Shown here piece by piece: positions 1 through 10,129 of a stretch of 59,129 bases of DNA. The DNA comes from Phycisphaerae bacterium (GTDB lineage: Bacteria; Planctomycetota; Phycisphaerae; Tepidisphaerales; Tepidisphaeraceae), in contig JAUJNJ010000011.1 in assembly GCA_030448225.1 (NCBI GenBank), positions 1-59,129 of the forward strand, read 5' to 3'. Position 1 is the first letter of the stretch, and the number at the start of each line of letters is the position of its first letter. A program made the position numbers and the translations under genes. A model generated the notes under the pieces. The model was given only the letters and a program-made list of their open reading frames with translations, did not search any database and had not been told where the DNA came from.

Positions 1-657
1 GTCGCGCGCCGGCCCGCGGCCGCCGACGGCGATCGTGTAGACCGGCGGCAGCCGCCCCGCGCCGCCCGCCCGCGTGCGCGCCAGCACGCGCTCCACCGCA
101 TCGGCATCGGTCGCGTTGCCGTCGCTCATCAGTAGCACGCCGGCCAGCGGCCGGCCCTGGTAGCGGCGGGCGATGCGGTCGAGCGAGGCGCCGAGGTCGG
201 ACGCGTCGCCCCTCAGCGTCATCGCGGCCATGTCCGGCACCGCGCGCAGCTGGGAGTCGAACGCGTACTGCCGGAGGTCGAAGTCCTGCGCGAGGCGCGC
301 CAGCCACGGCGCGGACTTCGCCGCCAGCGCCTTCACCTGCTCGCCGCGCGTGAGCGAGCCGCCGCCGCCGCCGTCACCGCCGTCGGTCAGCGTCATGCTT
401 TGGCTGTCGTCGGCGAGCACGACGAACACGTTGGCGCCGGGGCGGGCGCGCTGGCCGCTGAAGAGCGGCTCGAGCAGGCACGCGGCGAGCAGGAGGATCG
501 CCAGCGCCTTGAGCGCCACGGCGATCGCGCCGACGCCGCGGGACGCGCCCGTGCGCCAGTAGCCCCACGCGAGCAGCGCCAGCAGTACCACCGCTAGCAC
601 CGCCGCGGGCACCAGCCAGTTAGAGGCGCCCCAGACGAGCGTGGCCGACGGCGTCAT
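1..657 (-). CDS. VWA-domain membrane protein, C-terminus beyond the window
   Basis: The last gene of the MoxR block. It starts with ATG at 657, overlapping the previous stop by 4 bp (ATGA), and reads openly to the window edge (219 codons). Two transmembrane segments lie near residues 10-30 and 42-62, followed by a von Willebrand A domain. The MIDAS motif DDSQS is near residue 85, and a GVLLMSDGNATD strand-loop sits further on. In planctomycetes, membrane VWA proteins of this kind close the MoxR-DUF58-BatA cluster and often carry a C-terminal glutamine amidotransferase-like domain. That part is not visible here. Molecular role unknown; a MoxR-dependent chaperone or envelope function is inferred. 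Confidence 0.8.
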   Translation of the reverse strand, partial: MTPSATLVWGASNWLVPAAVLAVVLLALLAWGYWRTGASRGVGAIAVALKALAILLLAACLLEPLFSGQRARPGANVFVVLADDSQSMTLTDGGDGGGGGSLTRGEQVKALAAKSAPWLARLAQDFDLRQYAFDSQLRAVPDMAAMTLRGDASDLGASLDRIARRYQGRPLAGVLLMSDGNATDADAVERVLARTRAGGAGRLPPVYTIAVGGRGPARD

Positions 658-3600
658 CGGCCGCCCCCGAGCCGCTCGTAATACTCGCGCACCTGGTCGG
701 CGTACGCCGGCGGGACCGGGTCGCGGTCGATCGGCACCATCGCTTCGGACGACCCGCGCCGCAGCACCTCGTCGGCCACGCGGTCGCGCAGCTCGACGAG
801 CGGCCGGCCGATGAACTCGCGGACGAGCGCCCAGTCCGGCTCCTTGGCGTGGCGGTTGAACTCCCCGCGCACCTCCCGCGCGCGCTCGCGGATGCGGGCG
901 GCCTCGGCGCGGAGGCGCGGGTCGTTCACCATCTCCTCGACGTCGCGCAGGCGGTCGGACCACCCGCGGAACCCCGCGCCGGTGAGCGGCCCCTCCGCGC
1001 CGGCGGGCCCGCTGCCGACGCCGGCGCTGAGCCGGCGCAGGTCCTCGCCCTGCGGTTGGCCCGTCGGGTTGCCGCCGCGTCCTTCCGCGCCGGCCTCTCG
1101 CAGCCCGCCGCGCCGCGATGACGCCTGACCCGGCCGCGCGCCCTGCCCGCCCGGTTGTTGCCCTTCGCCCGATTGCCGACCCTCGGCGTTCGCCTCCGCC
1201 GTCTCGCCCTCGCCCTGCCCTGGCGACGACGACTCACTCGGCTTCCCGTTCTCGCCCGGCCGCGCGCCGTTTCCCGGCTGCTCGCCCTCGCCGCGCTGCC
1301 CTTCACCCGGCTGCTGCCCGCCGGGCGTGCGACCGCCCCGCTGGCCCTCGCCCGGCCGCTCGGCACGGGCCGACTGCGAACCGGGCTGGCGCTGGCCGGG
1401 TTGCTCCGCGCCCGGCTGGCCCTCGCCCGGCTGCGACGCGGAGGCCTGACGTTCGCCCTGCGATCCTTCGCCCGGCTGCGCCCCGCCCGGCTGCGTTGCG
1501 GGACGTTCGCCGGCCCGCGCCTGTTCCGACGCTCCCGGCCGCAGGCCCGGCCGACGCCCGCCGGCGGTTTCCGCCCCCTGCGGCCGCGTGGTCGGCTCGC
1601 CGTCTTCGCCGCGGGCCACGCCGCCCGTGGAGGGTTCGCCGGGCGTGCCGGGTTCGCCCGAGGTCTCGCCGCCACGGTTCGCGCCGTCGCGCGTCGTGCC
1701 GCGCGTCGTCGGCCGGTCGCCGCGCGCGAGCCGTTCGCCGTTCCCGGCGGGCCGTGTGCCCGGTTGGGTCGCGGGTTGCTTGGAGTCGATCTCGCGTTCG
1801 AGTTCCTGTGCGAGCGCGTCGAGTTCGGCCTGGGCGCGGCGCAGCGCCTCGCCCTCGTCGCCGAGCACGCTCTGGGCCGCCTGCTCGACGCCCGCGCGCA
1901 GCTTGGTAATTCCCGCCGACGCCTCGCCCTCGAGTTGTCTCGCCTCGTCGAGGAAGCCCTGGTCGAGCAGGCGGCTGCTGACGTCGAGCGCCTCGTCGGT
2001 CTTCTGCTGTCGCGTCGCGCGTACGGCGTCGTACAGCTTCTTCGACAACAACGGCTCGGCCGTCTCCGACTCCTCGATTGTCTTGCGCATCTCCTCCAGC
2101 AGCCGTTCGAGCTCCTGCTTCTGCGCCTGAAGTTCCTCGGCGACCTGTGCCCGCCCGCCGGTGCCCGCCCCGCGCAGGCCGGGCTGCGGCTCGGACGCGT
2201 CGGCCTGCGCCAACTGCTCGGACAGAGCCTTCTGCTTGCGCTCGAGTTCCCGCGCGTCCAGCGGCAGCCGTGCGGCCGCCTCGCCGAACTGCCCGGCCGC
2301 TGCGCAGCGGAACTCAGCGTGGAGATGGAGGAGGGGGTGGCCCGCGCGCGGGCCGGCGGCCGACGCCTGCGGCACCTGCCCCTGCTCCAGCCGCCTCGGA
2401 CGCCTTGCGGACGTTCTCCCGCGTCTGTTCGAGCTGCTGCCGCGACTCGGCCATCCGCTGCTGGTTCTCCGGCTGCTCCATGCGGTCGCGGAGCTCGTCG
2501 GTGTCGCGCAGCTGTTGCTGCTGCTGGTCGCGCAGGCGGGCGAGCTGGCGGCGGATCTCCTCCTTGCGGGCCTCGTCCTGCGCCTGTTCGAGCTGCCGAC
2601 TGAAGCTCCTGCATCTGCCGGTTGAGGTCCTCCTGGCGCTGCGCCCAGCTCGCGCAGGCGATTGAGGACCTGTCGCGTCTCGCGCTGCTCGCCCGTCTCC
2701 TGCGGCGGGGCGGCAGATCGCTGCGTCTCGTAGCGGTTCTGCTCCTGCTCGAGCTCGAGTTGGCTCAGTCGCTCCTGCTGCCGGCTGCTCGCGGCTCGAC
2801 GCGGACTGCTGTCCCCCTGCTGGCGCGCTGCCCGCGGGTCACCTCCACCTCGCGCGCCCGCAGCTTCAGCAACGCCTGATAAGCCGCCTGCTCCGACGCC
2901 AGCGCCGGCCGCAGCCCCGCGGGCACCGCTCCGGCCGCGGCGTCCGCCAGTTGCTGCGTGGCGGCGTCCATGTGCTTCAGGACGTTGATCAGGTGGCCCT
3001 GCGACTTCGGGTCCTGCAGCCGCTCGCCGAGTGCTGCCGCCTGCTCGCGGGCCGACGTCTGCGACTCGCCCACGAGCTTCACGTCCGGCGCGAACGCTGC
3101 CGACGCGGCCGCCGTCGTCTCGCGGCGGATCACCTTCCACGTCGCGGCGATGATCTGCTTCTGCAACTCGGCGAGTTGCTCGGCCTGCTGCCCGTTCTGC
3201 CCGCCCTGCTGCTGTTGCTGCTGCTCGCCGCCGGCGGGAGCTGGCCCTGGCGGAAGATCTGCTCGAAGTCGCGCACCTCGGCGAAGAACATGTCGCCGTC
3301 CGTGCGGCGGACCTTGCCGTCGGGGCCGAGGTCTTCGGCCCAGAAGTGATACGACAACAGCTCGTCCGGCTTGGCCGCCAGCTTCTCCATCGACACGAGC
3401 TGCGCGACTCGCGCGTCTCGTTCGCCGCCACGCCCTCGCCGAGCGTCGCGTCCTGCGGCTCGCGCCCGGCGAGGCCGTAGCTGACGCCCACGCGGCGGAC
3501 GCCGAAGTCGTCCCACACCTTCGCCCGGACCGAGAGCTCCTCCAGCGGCGACACGTCCACGTCCTTGCCGGGCCATTCCAGCTTCAGGTCCGGCGGGCGG

Positions 3601-4807
3601 TTGGCGTCACGTTGATCGCCAGCTCTGGCTGCTGCTTGTTCTGGCGGCCGTCGGCGTCGACGAGCTTCAGGCGGAACTTCTGCGACCGCGCGAGGTCGAG
3701 CGCGACCGTGTAGCGGCTCGGGTCGTTCGCGTCGGCGGACAACGTCAGCGCCGGTGCGGTCGCGGGGGCGGCCGCGTCGTCGGCCTTCGGTTGATCGCTG
3801 GGGAGCAGCGTCGCCTCGGCCACTGGTTTGTTGAGCCGGAACGTGAACGTCGCGCGTGCCCTCCACGGCGGTGACGCTGCGCGTGTCCTCGACGAGCTTC
3901 TCCCCGAGCTTCGTGTACTCCGGGAACTTCAGCCACGCGCGTCGGCCTGCTTCAGGTCCGGGTAGTCGAAGACGCTCGCCTTGTACCAGCGGGTCTGGGC
4001 GTCGCCGTAGCGGACGGCGTAGGTGAAGTCGCGGTCGGCGGCCGGCACGCGGCCGGCGAACACCGGGTCGTTGAGGCTCTTGGACATCCGCACCGGCCGC
4101 ACCTGCCCGTCGGCCGAGCGGGCGAGCAGTTCGGCGGCGCCGGGCACCTGCCGGCCGAACCGCGCCAGGACGAGCAGGCTGCTGCCGCGCTCGACGCTCG
4201 TGTCCGCCGGCTCGACCTTGACCTCAAAAGCCCCGCCGATCCCGGCCCGCCGCGCCCGGCGAGCGAGGCGTCGTCGCTCCGCCGCCCGCGCAGATCGCCA
4301 AGCGAGCGTCACCACGACGGCGGCGAGGAACGCCAGCATCCCGAAGTTCGCCACCTGCGCGCGCATGCGCCCGACCGGCACGACGTCTACCCACGGGCGG
4401 CGGCGGCCGTGGGCGAGGGCCTCGGCGACGACCGTGTCCTGGAGGAACCCCATGGCGGGCGTCGCGCTGCGGTGGGGGCCGGCGCGTGCGGGTTGCTGTT
4501 GGTGGGGGGCATGATGTCGGGGGTCGAGGTCGGGGTAGCGCTGCTCGATACGGCGCGCCACCCACAGCGGGTCGCGCGCGGCCCGCAGCGCCGCGAGCAT
4601 CATCGGCACGAGCACGGCGGGCAGCGCGACGAGGACGACCAGGATCGTCCCCGGCACCGTCAGGCCGCCGTCGCGCGTCCACGCGAGGAGGCCCAGGCCG
4701 GCCAGCGCGAGCGAGAGCCAGCAGGCGGCCAGGCCCCACCGCAGCAGGAGTCGGCGGTAGCGACGGCTGACGTTCTGGAGTTCGAGGCGGAGCATGCGTT
4801 CGTTCAC
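654..4807 (-). CDS. DUF4175-like large coiled-coil membrane protein, frameshifted
   Basis: One gene of about 1,385 codons, broken by several frameshifts. GTG at 4807 overlaps the preceding stop (GTGA). The N-terminus has a short soluble stretch and two TM helices (around AACWLSLALAGLGLLAW and TILVVLVALPAVLVPM). A third TM helix and Ig-like beta regions follow (SVERGSSLLVLARFG; NRPPDLKLEWPGKDVDVSPL). The second half is a long Gln/Glu/Arg-rich coiled coil. A Pro/Gly/Gln-rich low-complexity stretch (about 1,100-1,800) precedes a helical C-terminal domain ending near EYYERLGGGR. Recognisable protein switches frame near 4,500, 3,900, 3,600, 3,420, 3,240 and within 2,300-2,800. This matches the planctomycete DUF4175-like protein next to BatA. 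Function unknown. Confidence 0.7.
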
Positions 4808-6972
4808 GTCGTCACCTGCTGGTTCTGTGCCCGGCGGGCCAGCAGGCCCGCCACCGCGGTCTCGGCGCCGAGCAATCCTAGCACGCCGACGATGAGCCAC
4901 TGCCAGACTTTCTGCCGGCCCTCGAGTTCCACCCGCTGGAGTTGCCGCTGGCGGGTCACGATCTCCTCGGGCGTCGGCTGGTCCCCCAGCTTCGCCCCCC
5001 ACCGCTCCAGTTCCTCGGCCGCCAGCGGCGCGGTGCGGCTCTCGTCCGCCGCCACGTTCACCGCCAGCGGCGTCTCCTCGTCGCCCGCGCGCAGGCGGTA
5101 GACGCCCGGCGCGTCCGCCCCGGCGAACGCGGCGTCGGCGGCGGGCACCGCGATCGCGCCGTCGCCGGGCGCGATCACGATGCGGGATGCCGAAGCGGCG
5201 GCGCCGCCGCCGGCGCTCGGCCACGGGATCGACTCGCCCACCGCGTACTGCGAGCCGACGGCCAACCCGACGCGCGGGCGGAGCAGGCCGTCGATCAGCG
5301 GGACGAACTTCGACGACAGCGCGAGTTGGCTGTCGGCCGGGTGCCACCCGCTCGTAGCCACGATCACGCGGCCGCGCCCGACGGCGTGCTCGATCAGGAA
5401 CGGGTCGCCGTCGTCGAACGCCGCCAGCACGCGGGCGGCGGGCGACGTGGCGGGGGCGGCGGCGTCGGCGGCCGTGGCGGCGGGCTGCAAACGCCGGTGC
5501 TTCCAGAAGTGGATCTTCGTGAAATCGCCGTAGCGCGGGTCGGCGAACGGCGCGAACAGCGGGTGGTCCAACTCCACGCGATTGACGAGCGCGAAGTCAT
5601 TCGCCGGCGCCTCGACGACCTCCGGCGCGGGCGCCTCCGTCAACGCGCCGAGCGATGCGGCGGCCCCGGCCGCGTCCTTGAGCACGCACAGCACGTCGCC
5701 GCCCCCCTCCGCGAAGCGGCGCACGACCGCGACGCGGTCTTCCGCGATCGCCGCCGCCGCGGACACCACGACGAGCCGCGCGCCGAGCAGGTCCGACTCG
5801 GCCAGGGCGTCGGCGGCCCTGCGGGATACCATTGCCACGGCGCGTTGTGGCGTGTCGGCCGCGGCGTTGCGGAGGTAGTAGAGCAGGCCCTTGGGATCGT
5901 CCGCAGCGTCCTCGCCGAGGAACACGACGCGCACGTTTTCCTTCCGCGGCCGGACGACGTAGAGCGTGTTGTCGAACGCCGCGTCGTCCCCCGCCAGCAC
6001 GAGCCGGTCCGCCCCCTGCTCGGCCGCCGGCCACGGCACCTGCGCGAGGTGGTTTCGGCCCGGGGGAACGTAGACCTTGATCGGTTCGATGCCGCTGACC
6101 GGCCCCTGCGCGTTGGCCCACGTCAGCTCGAACTGTTCCCGTTTGGAGTCGGACTGATTCGAGATACGCACCCGCAGCCGCGCGTCCGCGGCACTGGGGT
6201 CGGCCGCGGCGTCGTCGGCGGCGGTGCTCACGAGTTGCAGCCCGGCGTTGGTCGACCCCGGCACTGCGACCGACTTCACCTGCAACAGCACGTTCTCGGG
6301 CCACTCGTGCCCCTGAAGCGCCTCGACGTGGCCGCCCTCCTGGAGGTCGGAGATCAGCACGAGTTGCCGCCCGCTCGCCCCGGCGGCCCTGCGCGAGCCC
6401 TCGACCTCCGACAGTTGGTCCGCCACCGTCGCCAGCGCCTCGCCCAGGTTCGTCGACGCCCACGTCGGCGCCGCCTCGGCCAGTCGGCCGCGCAGCACGG
6501 CGGCGCGGCGGCTCGGTTCCAGTTCACCCCACTCCGCGAACGTCATCCCCGGACGGACGTGCCGGTCGAAGAAGAAGAGCCCCACCTCGTCGGCGGGCGT
6601 CACGTCGCGCAGCACCTCTTCCGCCCGCGCCGCGGCCTGCGACCACAGGTCGGCCCGGCGCATGCTCGCGCTCGTGTCGACGAGCAGCGCGACGCGCCGG
6701 CCCTGCCCGGCGTTCGCGGCGGCGTCCGCGTCCTGCTGGAAGAACGGGCGGGCGAACGCAAGGGCGAGCAGGATCAACGCCGCGGCCCGGAGCAGCAGCA
6801 GCAGGATGTTCGTCAACCGGCTGCGGCGCGTGAGCCGCGGCGGCGACGTCGAGAGGAACATCAGGGAGCTGAAGGCGTGGCGGCTCTGCGGCGCGCGGCG
6901 GATGAGGTGGAACAGGATCGGCAGCGAGATCGCCACCAGCCCCGCGATGTACAGCGGCGCCAGGAGGCTCAT
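4804..6972 (-). CDS. BatA-domain and VWA-domain membrane protein
   Basis: 722 residues. ATG at 6972 overlaps the DUF58 stop (ATGA); an upstream in-frame extension inside the DUF58 gene was discarded. Residues 1-80 form a BatA N-terminal region with two TM helices around an RRAPQSRHAFSSLMFL loop. A VWA domain follows, with VDTSASM as the MIDAS motif near residue 100. A long extracytoplasmic beta-rich region and a closing TM helix (LIVGVLGLLGAETAVAGLL) complete it. The family is the BatA/aerotolerance-type partner of MoxR ATPases. Its substrate in planctomycetes is unknown. The reading frame is intact, unlike its downstream neighbour. Confidence 0.85.
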   Translation of the reverse strand: MSLLAPLYIAGLVAISLPILFHLIRRAPQSRHAFSSLMFLSTSPPRLTRRSRLTNILLLLLRAAALILLALAFARPFFQQDADAAANAGQGRRVALLVDTSASMRRADLWSQAAARAEEVLRDVTPADEVGLFFFDRHVRPGMTFAEWGELEPSRRAAVLRGRLAEAAPTWASTNLGEALATVADQLSEVEGSRRAAGASGRQLVLISDLQEGGHVEALQGHEWPENVLLQVKSVAVPGSTNAGLQLVSTAADDAAADPSAADARLRVRISNQSDSKREQFELTWANAQGPVSGIEPIKVYVPPGRNHLAQVPWPAAEQGADRLVLAGDDAAFDNTLYVVRPRKENVRVVFLGEDAADDPKGLLYYLRNAAADTPQRAVAMVSRRAADALAESDLLGARLVVVSAAAAIAEDRVAVVRRFAEGGGDVLCVLKDAAGAAASLGALTEAPAPEVVEAPANDFALVNRVELDHPLFAPFADPRYGDFTKIHFWKHRRLQPAATAADAAAPATSPAARVLAAFDDGDPFLIEHAVGRGRVIVATSGWHPADSQLALSSKFVPLIDGLLRPRVGLAVGSQYAVGESIPWPSAGGGAAASASRIVIAPGDGAIAVPAADAAFAGADAPGVYRLRAGDEETPLAVNVAADESRTAPLAAEELERWGAKLGDQPTPEEIVTRQRQLQRVELEGRQKVWQWLIVGVLGLLGAETAVAGLLARRAQNQQVTT

Positions 6973-8039
6973 TTGCCACCTCCCCCGCCGCCGCCCGCTC
7001 GACTCCCGGAACGGAACAGCCGGCGGCCGACGCGCAGCCGCGCCTGGAGGAAGTCGAACAGCGTGAGCTCGAGCGGCCGGTTCGTCGTCAGCGGGTAGAG
7101 ATCGATCCCGAGGTCGCGGCACGTCCGCTCGAGCTCCTCGGCGTGCGCGGCAAACCTCCGCTGGTACTGCGCCCGCGCGGCGGCGGGGTCGACGAACAGG
7201 TCGCGGCCGGATTCGAGGTCGACGAAGATCGCGGGCTTATCGAAGGCGAACTCCGTCTCGGCGGGGTCGATCACGCGGAGCAGCACGACCTCGTGCCCCT
7301 GCGAGCGCAGGTAGCCGAGCTGTGTCTTGAGCGTGTCGATCGGCGCCAGCAGGTCCGAGATCAGCACGATCATCCCGCGCTTGCGGACGGCGGCGGCGAC
7401 CTGCTCGAGCGGGCGCGAGAGGTCGGTCGACGTGCCGGCCACCGCGCGTTCCAGGCAGACCATCAGCCGGTGGAGGTGACCGGGGCGGTAGCGGGCGGGC
7501 AGGTAGTCGGCGATCGCCTCGTCGAACGTGACGAGGCCGGCCGCGTCGCGCTGCGTCGAGAGGAAGTAGGCGAGCGTGGCGGCGGCGGTGCGGGCGTACT
7601 CGACCTTCGTGTAGCCGAGCGAGCCGTAGCCCATCGAGCGGCTGAGGTCCACGAGCAGGTGGCAGCGGAGGTTCGTCTCGTCCTCGAACCGCTTGATGTA
7701 GTACCGGTCGCTCCGCGCGTAGAGTCGCCAGTCGAGGTGCCGCGGGTCGTCGCCGGGCGTGTACTGGCGGTACTCGCTGAACTCGACGGAGAACCCGTGG
7801 TGCGGGCTGCGGTGCAGGCCGCTGAGGAACCCCTGCACGACGATCTTGGCGCGCAGTTGCAGGCTCTTGATCCGCATGAGCGTCGGCGGGTCGATCAGCG
7901 ACGCCGACGACGGCTTCGGCGCGGCGGCGGCGGCGGCGGCCGACCCGGCCGACGCGCCGGCGGCGACCGGGCGACCGTCAGCGCCGCCGGGCGGGCCGGC
8001 CGGCTTGCCGGCGATCCTTTTGCGGAGCGACTCGAACAT
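6969..8039 (-). CDS. DUF58 domain protein
   Basis: 356 residues. ATG at 8039 shares one base with the MoxR stop (TGATG). An Ala/Gly/Pro-rich N-terminal 50 residues precedes the DUF58 core with its signature (YTPGDDPRHLDWRLYARSD, near residues 105-125). A degenerate VWA fold follows (LLVDLSRSM; GMIVLISDLLAP). The C-terminus is Gly-rich. DUF58 proteins are encoded directly after MoxR ATPases in most bacteria and are thought to act with them in assembling or activating other complexes. Tight overlaps on both sides imply translational coupling. Confidence 0.9.
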   Translation of the reverse strand: MFESLRKRIAGKPAGPPGGADGRPVAAGASAGSAAAAAAAPKPSSASLIDPPTLMRIKSLQLRAKIVVQGFLSGLHRSPHHGFSVEFSEYRQYTPGDDPRHLDWRLYARSDRYYIKRFEDETNLRCHLLVDLSRSMGYGSLGYTKVEYARTAAATLAYFLSTQRDAAGLVTFDEAIADYLPARYRPGHLHRLMVCLERAVAGTSTDLSRPLEQVAAAVRKRGMIVLISDLLAPIDTLKTQLGYLRSQGHEVVLLRVIDPAETEFAFDKPAIFVDLESGRDLFVDPAAARAQYQRRFAAHAEELERTCRDLGIDLYPLTTNRPLELTLFDFLQARLRVGRRLFRSGSRAGGGGGGGK

Positions 8040-9064
8040 CAGCGCGGCGACTCCTTCGTCGGCGGCTTCACGGTCTCCAGCAGGCGGCCGATGACCGTTT
8101 CTACGTTCACGCCCTCGGCCTCGGCGCGATAGTTGATCAGGATGCGGTGGCGGAACGTCGCGTGCGCCAGCGCCTTGACGTCGTCGGCCGACACGTGCGC
8201 CCGGCCCGCCAGCAGCGCCCGCGCCTTGCCGCCGAGCACGAGGAACTGCGCCGCCCGCAGCCCGGCGCCCCAACTGACGAACTGGTTGACGAAGTCCGGC
8301 GCGCCCGCCTGACCGGGACGGCTCGCCGACGCGAGGCGGACGGCGTAGCGGACGACGTCCTCGGCGACGGGCACGCGGCGGACGACGTCGTGGAACCGCA
8401 GCACGTCCTCGCCGGTGAACAGCGGCTCGATCCGCGCCGGCCGCCCGGCGGTCGTGCGCTTCACGACCTCGACCTCGTCCTGCTCGGGCAGGTAGTCGAT
8501 CACGACGTTGAACATGAACCGGTCGAGCTGCGCCTCGGGCAGCGGGTAGGTCCCCTCCATCTCGATCGGGTTCTGCGTGGCCAGCACGAAGAACGGCTGC
8601 TCGAGCGGGTACGCGACGCCGCCGGCGGTCACCTGGAACTCCTGCATCGCCTCGAGCAGCGCGGCCTGCGTCTTGGGGGGCGTGCGGTTGATCTCGTCGG
8701 CGAGCAGCACGTTGGCGAAGATCGGCCCCTTCACGAACTGCATCCGCCGGCGGCCGTCGCCGGAGTCCTCGAGGATCTCGGTGCCGGTGATGTCGGCGGG
8801 CATCAGGTCGGGCGTGAACTGGATGCGGTTGAACCGCAGGTGGAACACCTGCGCCAGCGACCGCACGAGCAGCGTCTTGGCCAGCCCCGGCGCGCCGGTG
8901 ATGAGGCCGTGCCCGCCGGCGAAGAGGCTGAAGAGCAGTTGCTCGGTGACCTCCTTCTGCCCGACGACGGCCTTGGCCAGCTCCTCGCCGATCCGCGCCC
9001 GCGCCGCCCGGAGCTTCTCCACGGTCTGCCGCTCGAGCTCGTACGCTGTCGTTTCGGTCGTCAC
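8039..9064 (-). CDS. MoxR-family AAA+ ATPase
   Basis: 341 residues, the usual MoxR size. Walker A is GAPGLAKT (57-64), Walker B VLLADE (119-124), and sensor 1 lies in LATQNPIEMEGTYPLPEAQ. The C-terminal lid domain is complete. The start is GTG at 9064 with GGAG five bases upstream. MoxR ATPases are cytoplasmic chaperone-like AAA+ proteins that work with VWA-containing partners, here encoded immediately downstream with overlapping codons. The upstream DUF4159 gene is separated by about 200 bp holding an inverted repeat pair, so MoxR may have its own promoter. Confidence 0.95.
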   Translation of the reverse strand: MTTETTAYELERQTVEKLRAARARIGEELAKAVVGQKEVTEQLLFSLFAGGHGLITGAPGLAKTLLVRSLAQVFHLRFNRIQFTPDLMPADITGTEILEDSGDGRRRMQFVKGPIFANVLLADEINRTPPKTQAALLEAMQEFQVTAGGVAYPLEQPFFVLATQNPIEMEGTYPLPEAQLDRFMFNVVIDYLPEQDEVEVVKRTTAGRPARIEPLFTGEDVLRFHDVVRRVPVAEDVVRYAVRLASASRPGQAGAPDFVNQFVSWGAGLRAAQFLVLGGKARALLAGRAHVSADDVKALAHATFRHRILINYRAEAEGVNVETVIGRLLETVKPPTKESPR

Positions 9065-9098
9065 TCACGCTCCGTTGTAGTTGAGTCGCGGAGGGAAA

Positions 9099-9257
9099 TT
9101 GAACCACGAAGACACGAAGTCACGAAGGGGGCCGCAATCGATCCAATCTGGTTCTCCCGCCTCGCAAGCGCCACATCATCTAAAACTAATCCCTCGCGCG
9201 AGAAGCCCGTCACGCCACACGGTCACCGCTTCGTGCCTTCGTGCCGTCGTGGTTCAA
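9099..9257. repeat. Inverted pair of 29-bp NHEDTK-type intergenic repeats
   Basis: The left arm 9099-9127 (ttgaaccacgaagacacgaa...) and the right arm 9229-9257, read in reverse complement (ttgaaccacgacggcacgaa...), match at about 25-26 of 29 positions. They flank about 100 bp of lower-GC sequence. Read through, the left arm encodes NHEDTKSRRG, a string seen in many spurious ORFs of planctomycete and verrucomicrobial genomes. The arms could fold into a long stem between the DUF4159 and MoxR genes. Confidence 0.75.
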
Positions 9258-9265
9258 ACATCTCT

Positions 9266-10129
9266 TCAATGCGTCATCGCGTAGAACACGATGTTGATGC
9301 CCATCGGGTAGGCCTTCTTCTCGGAGAACTCGCGGAAGTACCACTCGTCCTCCCCCTCGCGCTCCCAGCCGTCGCCGAGGTCGGTGTTGTGGCAGATGAT
9401 CACCATCATCCGGCCCTTGTCGTCGAAGATCGCGCGGTAGTGCGGCACCTCCGCGTCGGGCCGCTCCCACGTGATGCCGGTGCCGCGGTAGGCCTGCGCC
9501 ACGCCGATCGACGGGAGCTGTGGCTTCTCCTTCAGGTCGTAGACGCAGTGGAAGATCGGGTGGGACAGGTCGAGCTCTTGCGGCTCGCGGTCGGGGAAGA
9601 CGCGCTTGATCTCCTCGTAGAAGTTGTCCCACTCGTCCTCGCCCCAGAAGTCGTCGACCATGAGGAACCCGCCGTTGGTCAGGTAGCGGCGGAGCGCGGT
9701 CACCTCCTCCTCCTCGAACGTGAGCGCGCCGGGTTCGAGCAGGTAGATGAACGGGTAGTCGAACAGCCGGTCGTCGGTCAGGTCGAGGACGATCGGGTCG
9801 GGCGCGACCTTGAGCGACGTGAGCTGCTGGAGGCGGAAGGAGAAGTTCAGGTCGCCGTCCGGGTAGTCGGTGGCCCACCCGCCGCCGCCGCGCCACCGCC
9901 GGCCGCTCCCGCCGTAGGAGCCGTAGCGGATGCGGACGAACGTGAACAGGTCGCTCTTGAACTCCGGGTCGACGTCCCAGGTCGGCAGCCCGTTGCGGTC
10001 GGGCGGCTCGCTGGGGTCGAAGCCGCGGCGGCGCCGGCGGCCGTACTCTTGGGCGAAGACTAGACTGCCCAGGAAGGCCAACACGAGGAGCCCGCCGACG
10101 ATGCGGACGGTCTTCTTCTTCACGTTCAC
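9266..10129 (-). CDS. DUF4159 domain protein, exported
   Basis: 287 residues. GTG at 10129 overlaps the preceding stop (GTGA). An N-terminal hydrophobic segment (VGGLLVLAFLGSLVFA) is followed by AQEYGRRRR, consistent with a Sec signal. The body is DUF4159-like: a Rossmann-like region with YPFIYLLEPGALTFEEEEV, GGFLMVDDFWGEDEW, a histidine-rich SHPIFHCVYDL and a C-terminal GINIVFYAMTH. The family clusters with MoxR/BatA genes in planctomycetes and other groups; its function is unknown. It overlaps the TPR-peptidase gene upstream. Confidence 0.85.
   Translation of the reverse strand: MNVKKKTVRIVGGLLVLAFLGSLVFAQEYGRRRRRGFDPSEPPDRNGLPTWDVDPEFKSDLFTFVRIRYGSYGGSGRRWRGGGGWATDYPDGDLNFSFRLQQLTSLKVAPDPIVLDLTDDRLFDYPFIYLLEPGALTFEEEEVTALRRYLTNGGFLMVDDFWGEDEWDNFYEEIKRVFPDREPQELDLSHPIFHCVYDLKEKPQLPSIGVAQAYRGTGITWERPDAEVPHYRAIFDDKGRMMVIICHNTDLGDGWEREGEDEWYFREFSEKKAYPMGINIVFYAMTH

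Noticed and set aside
926..2614. A 562-codon minus-strand ORF inside the DUF4175-like gene
   Set aside because: A wrong-frame reading of the low-complexity coiled-coil region, made of Arg/Ala/Ser runs.
4942..7098. A 718-codon plus-strand ORF
   Set aside because: It lies opposite the BatA/VWA gene, is extremely Arg/His/Gly-rich and has no domain pattern. It is an antisense shadow of high-GC coding DNA, like many other long ORFs here.
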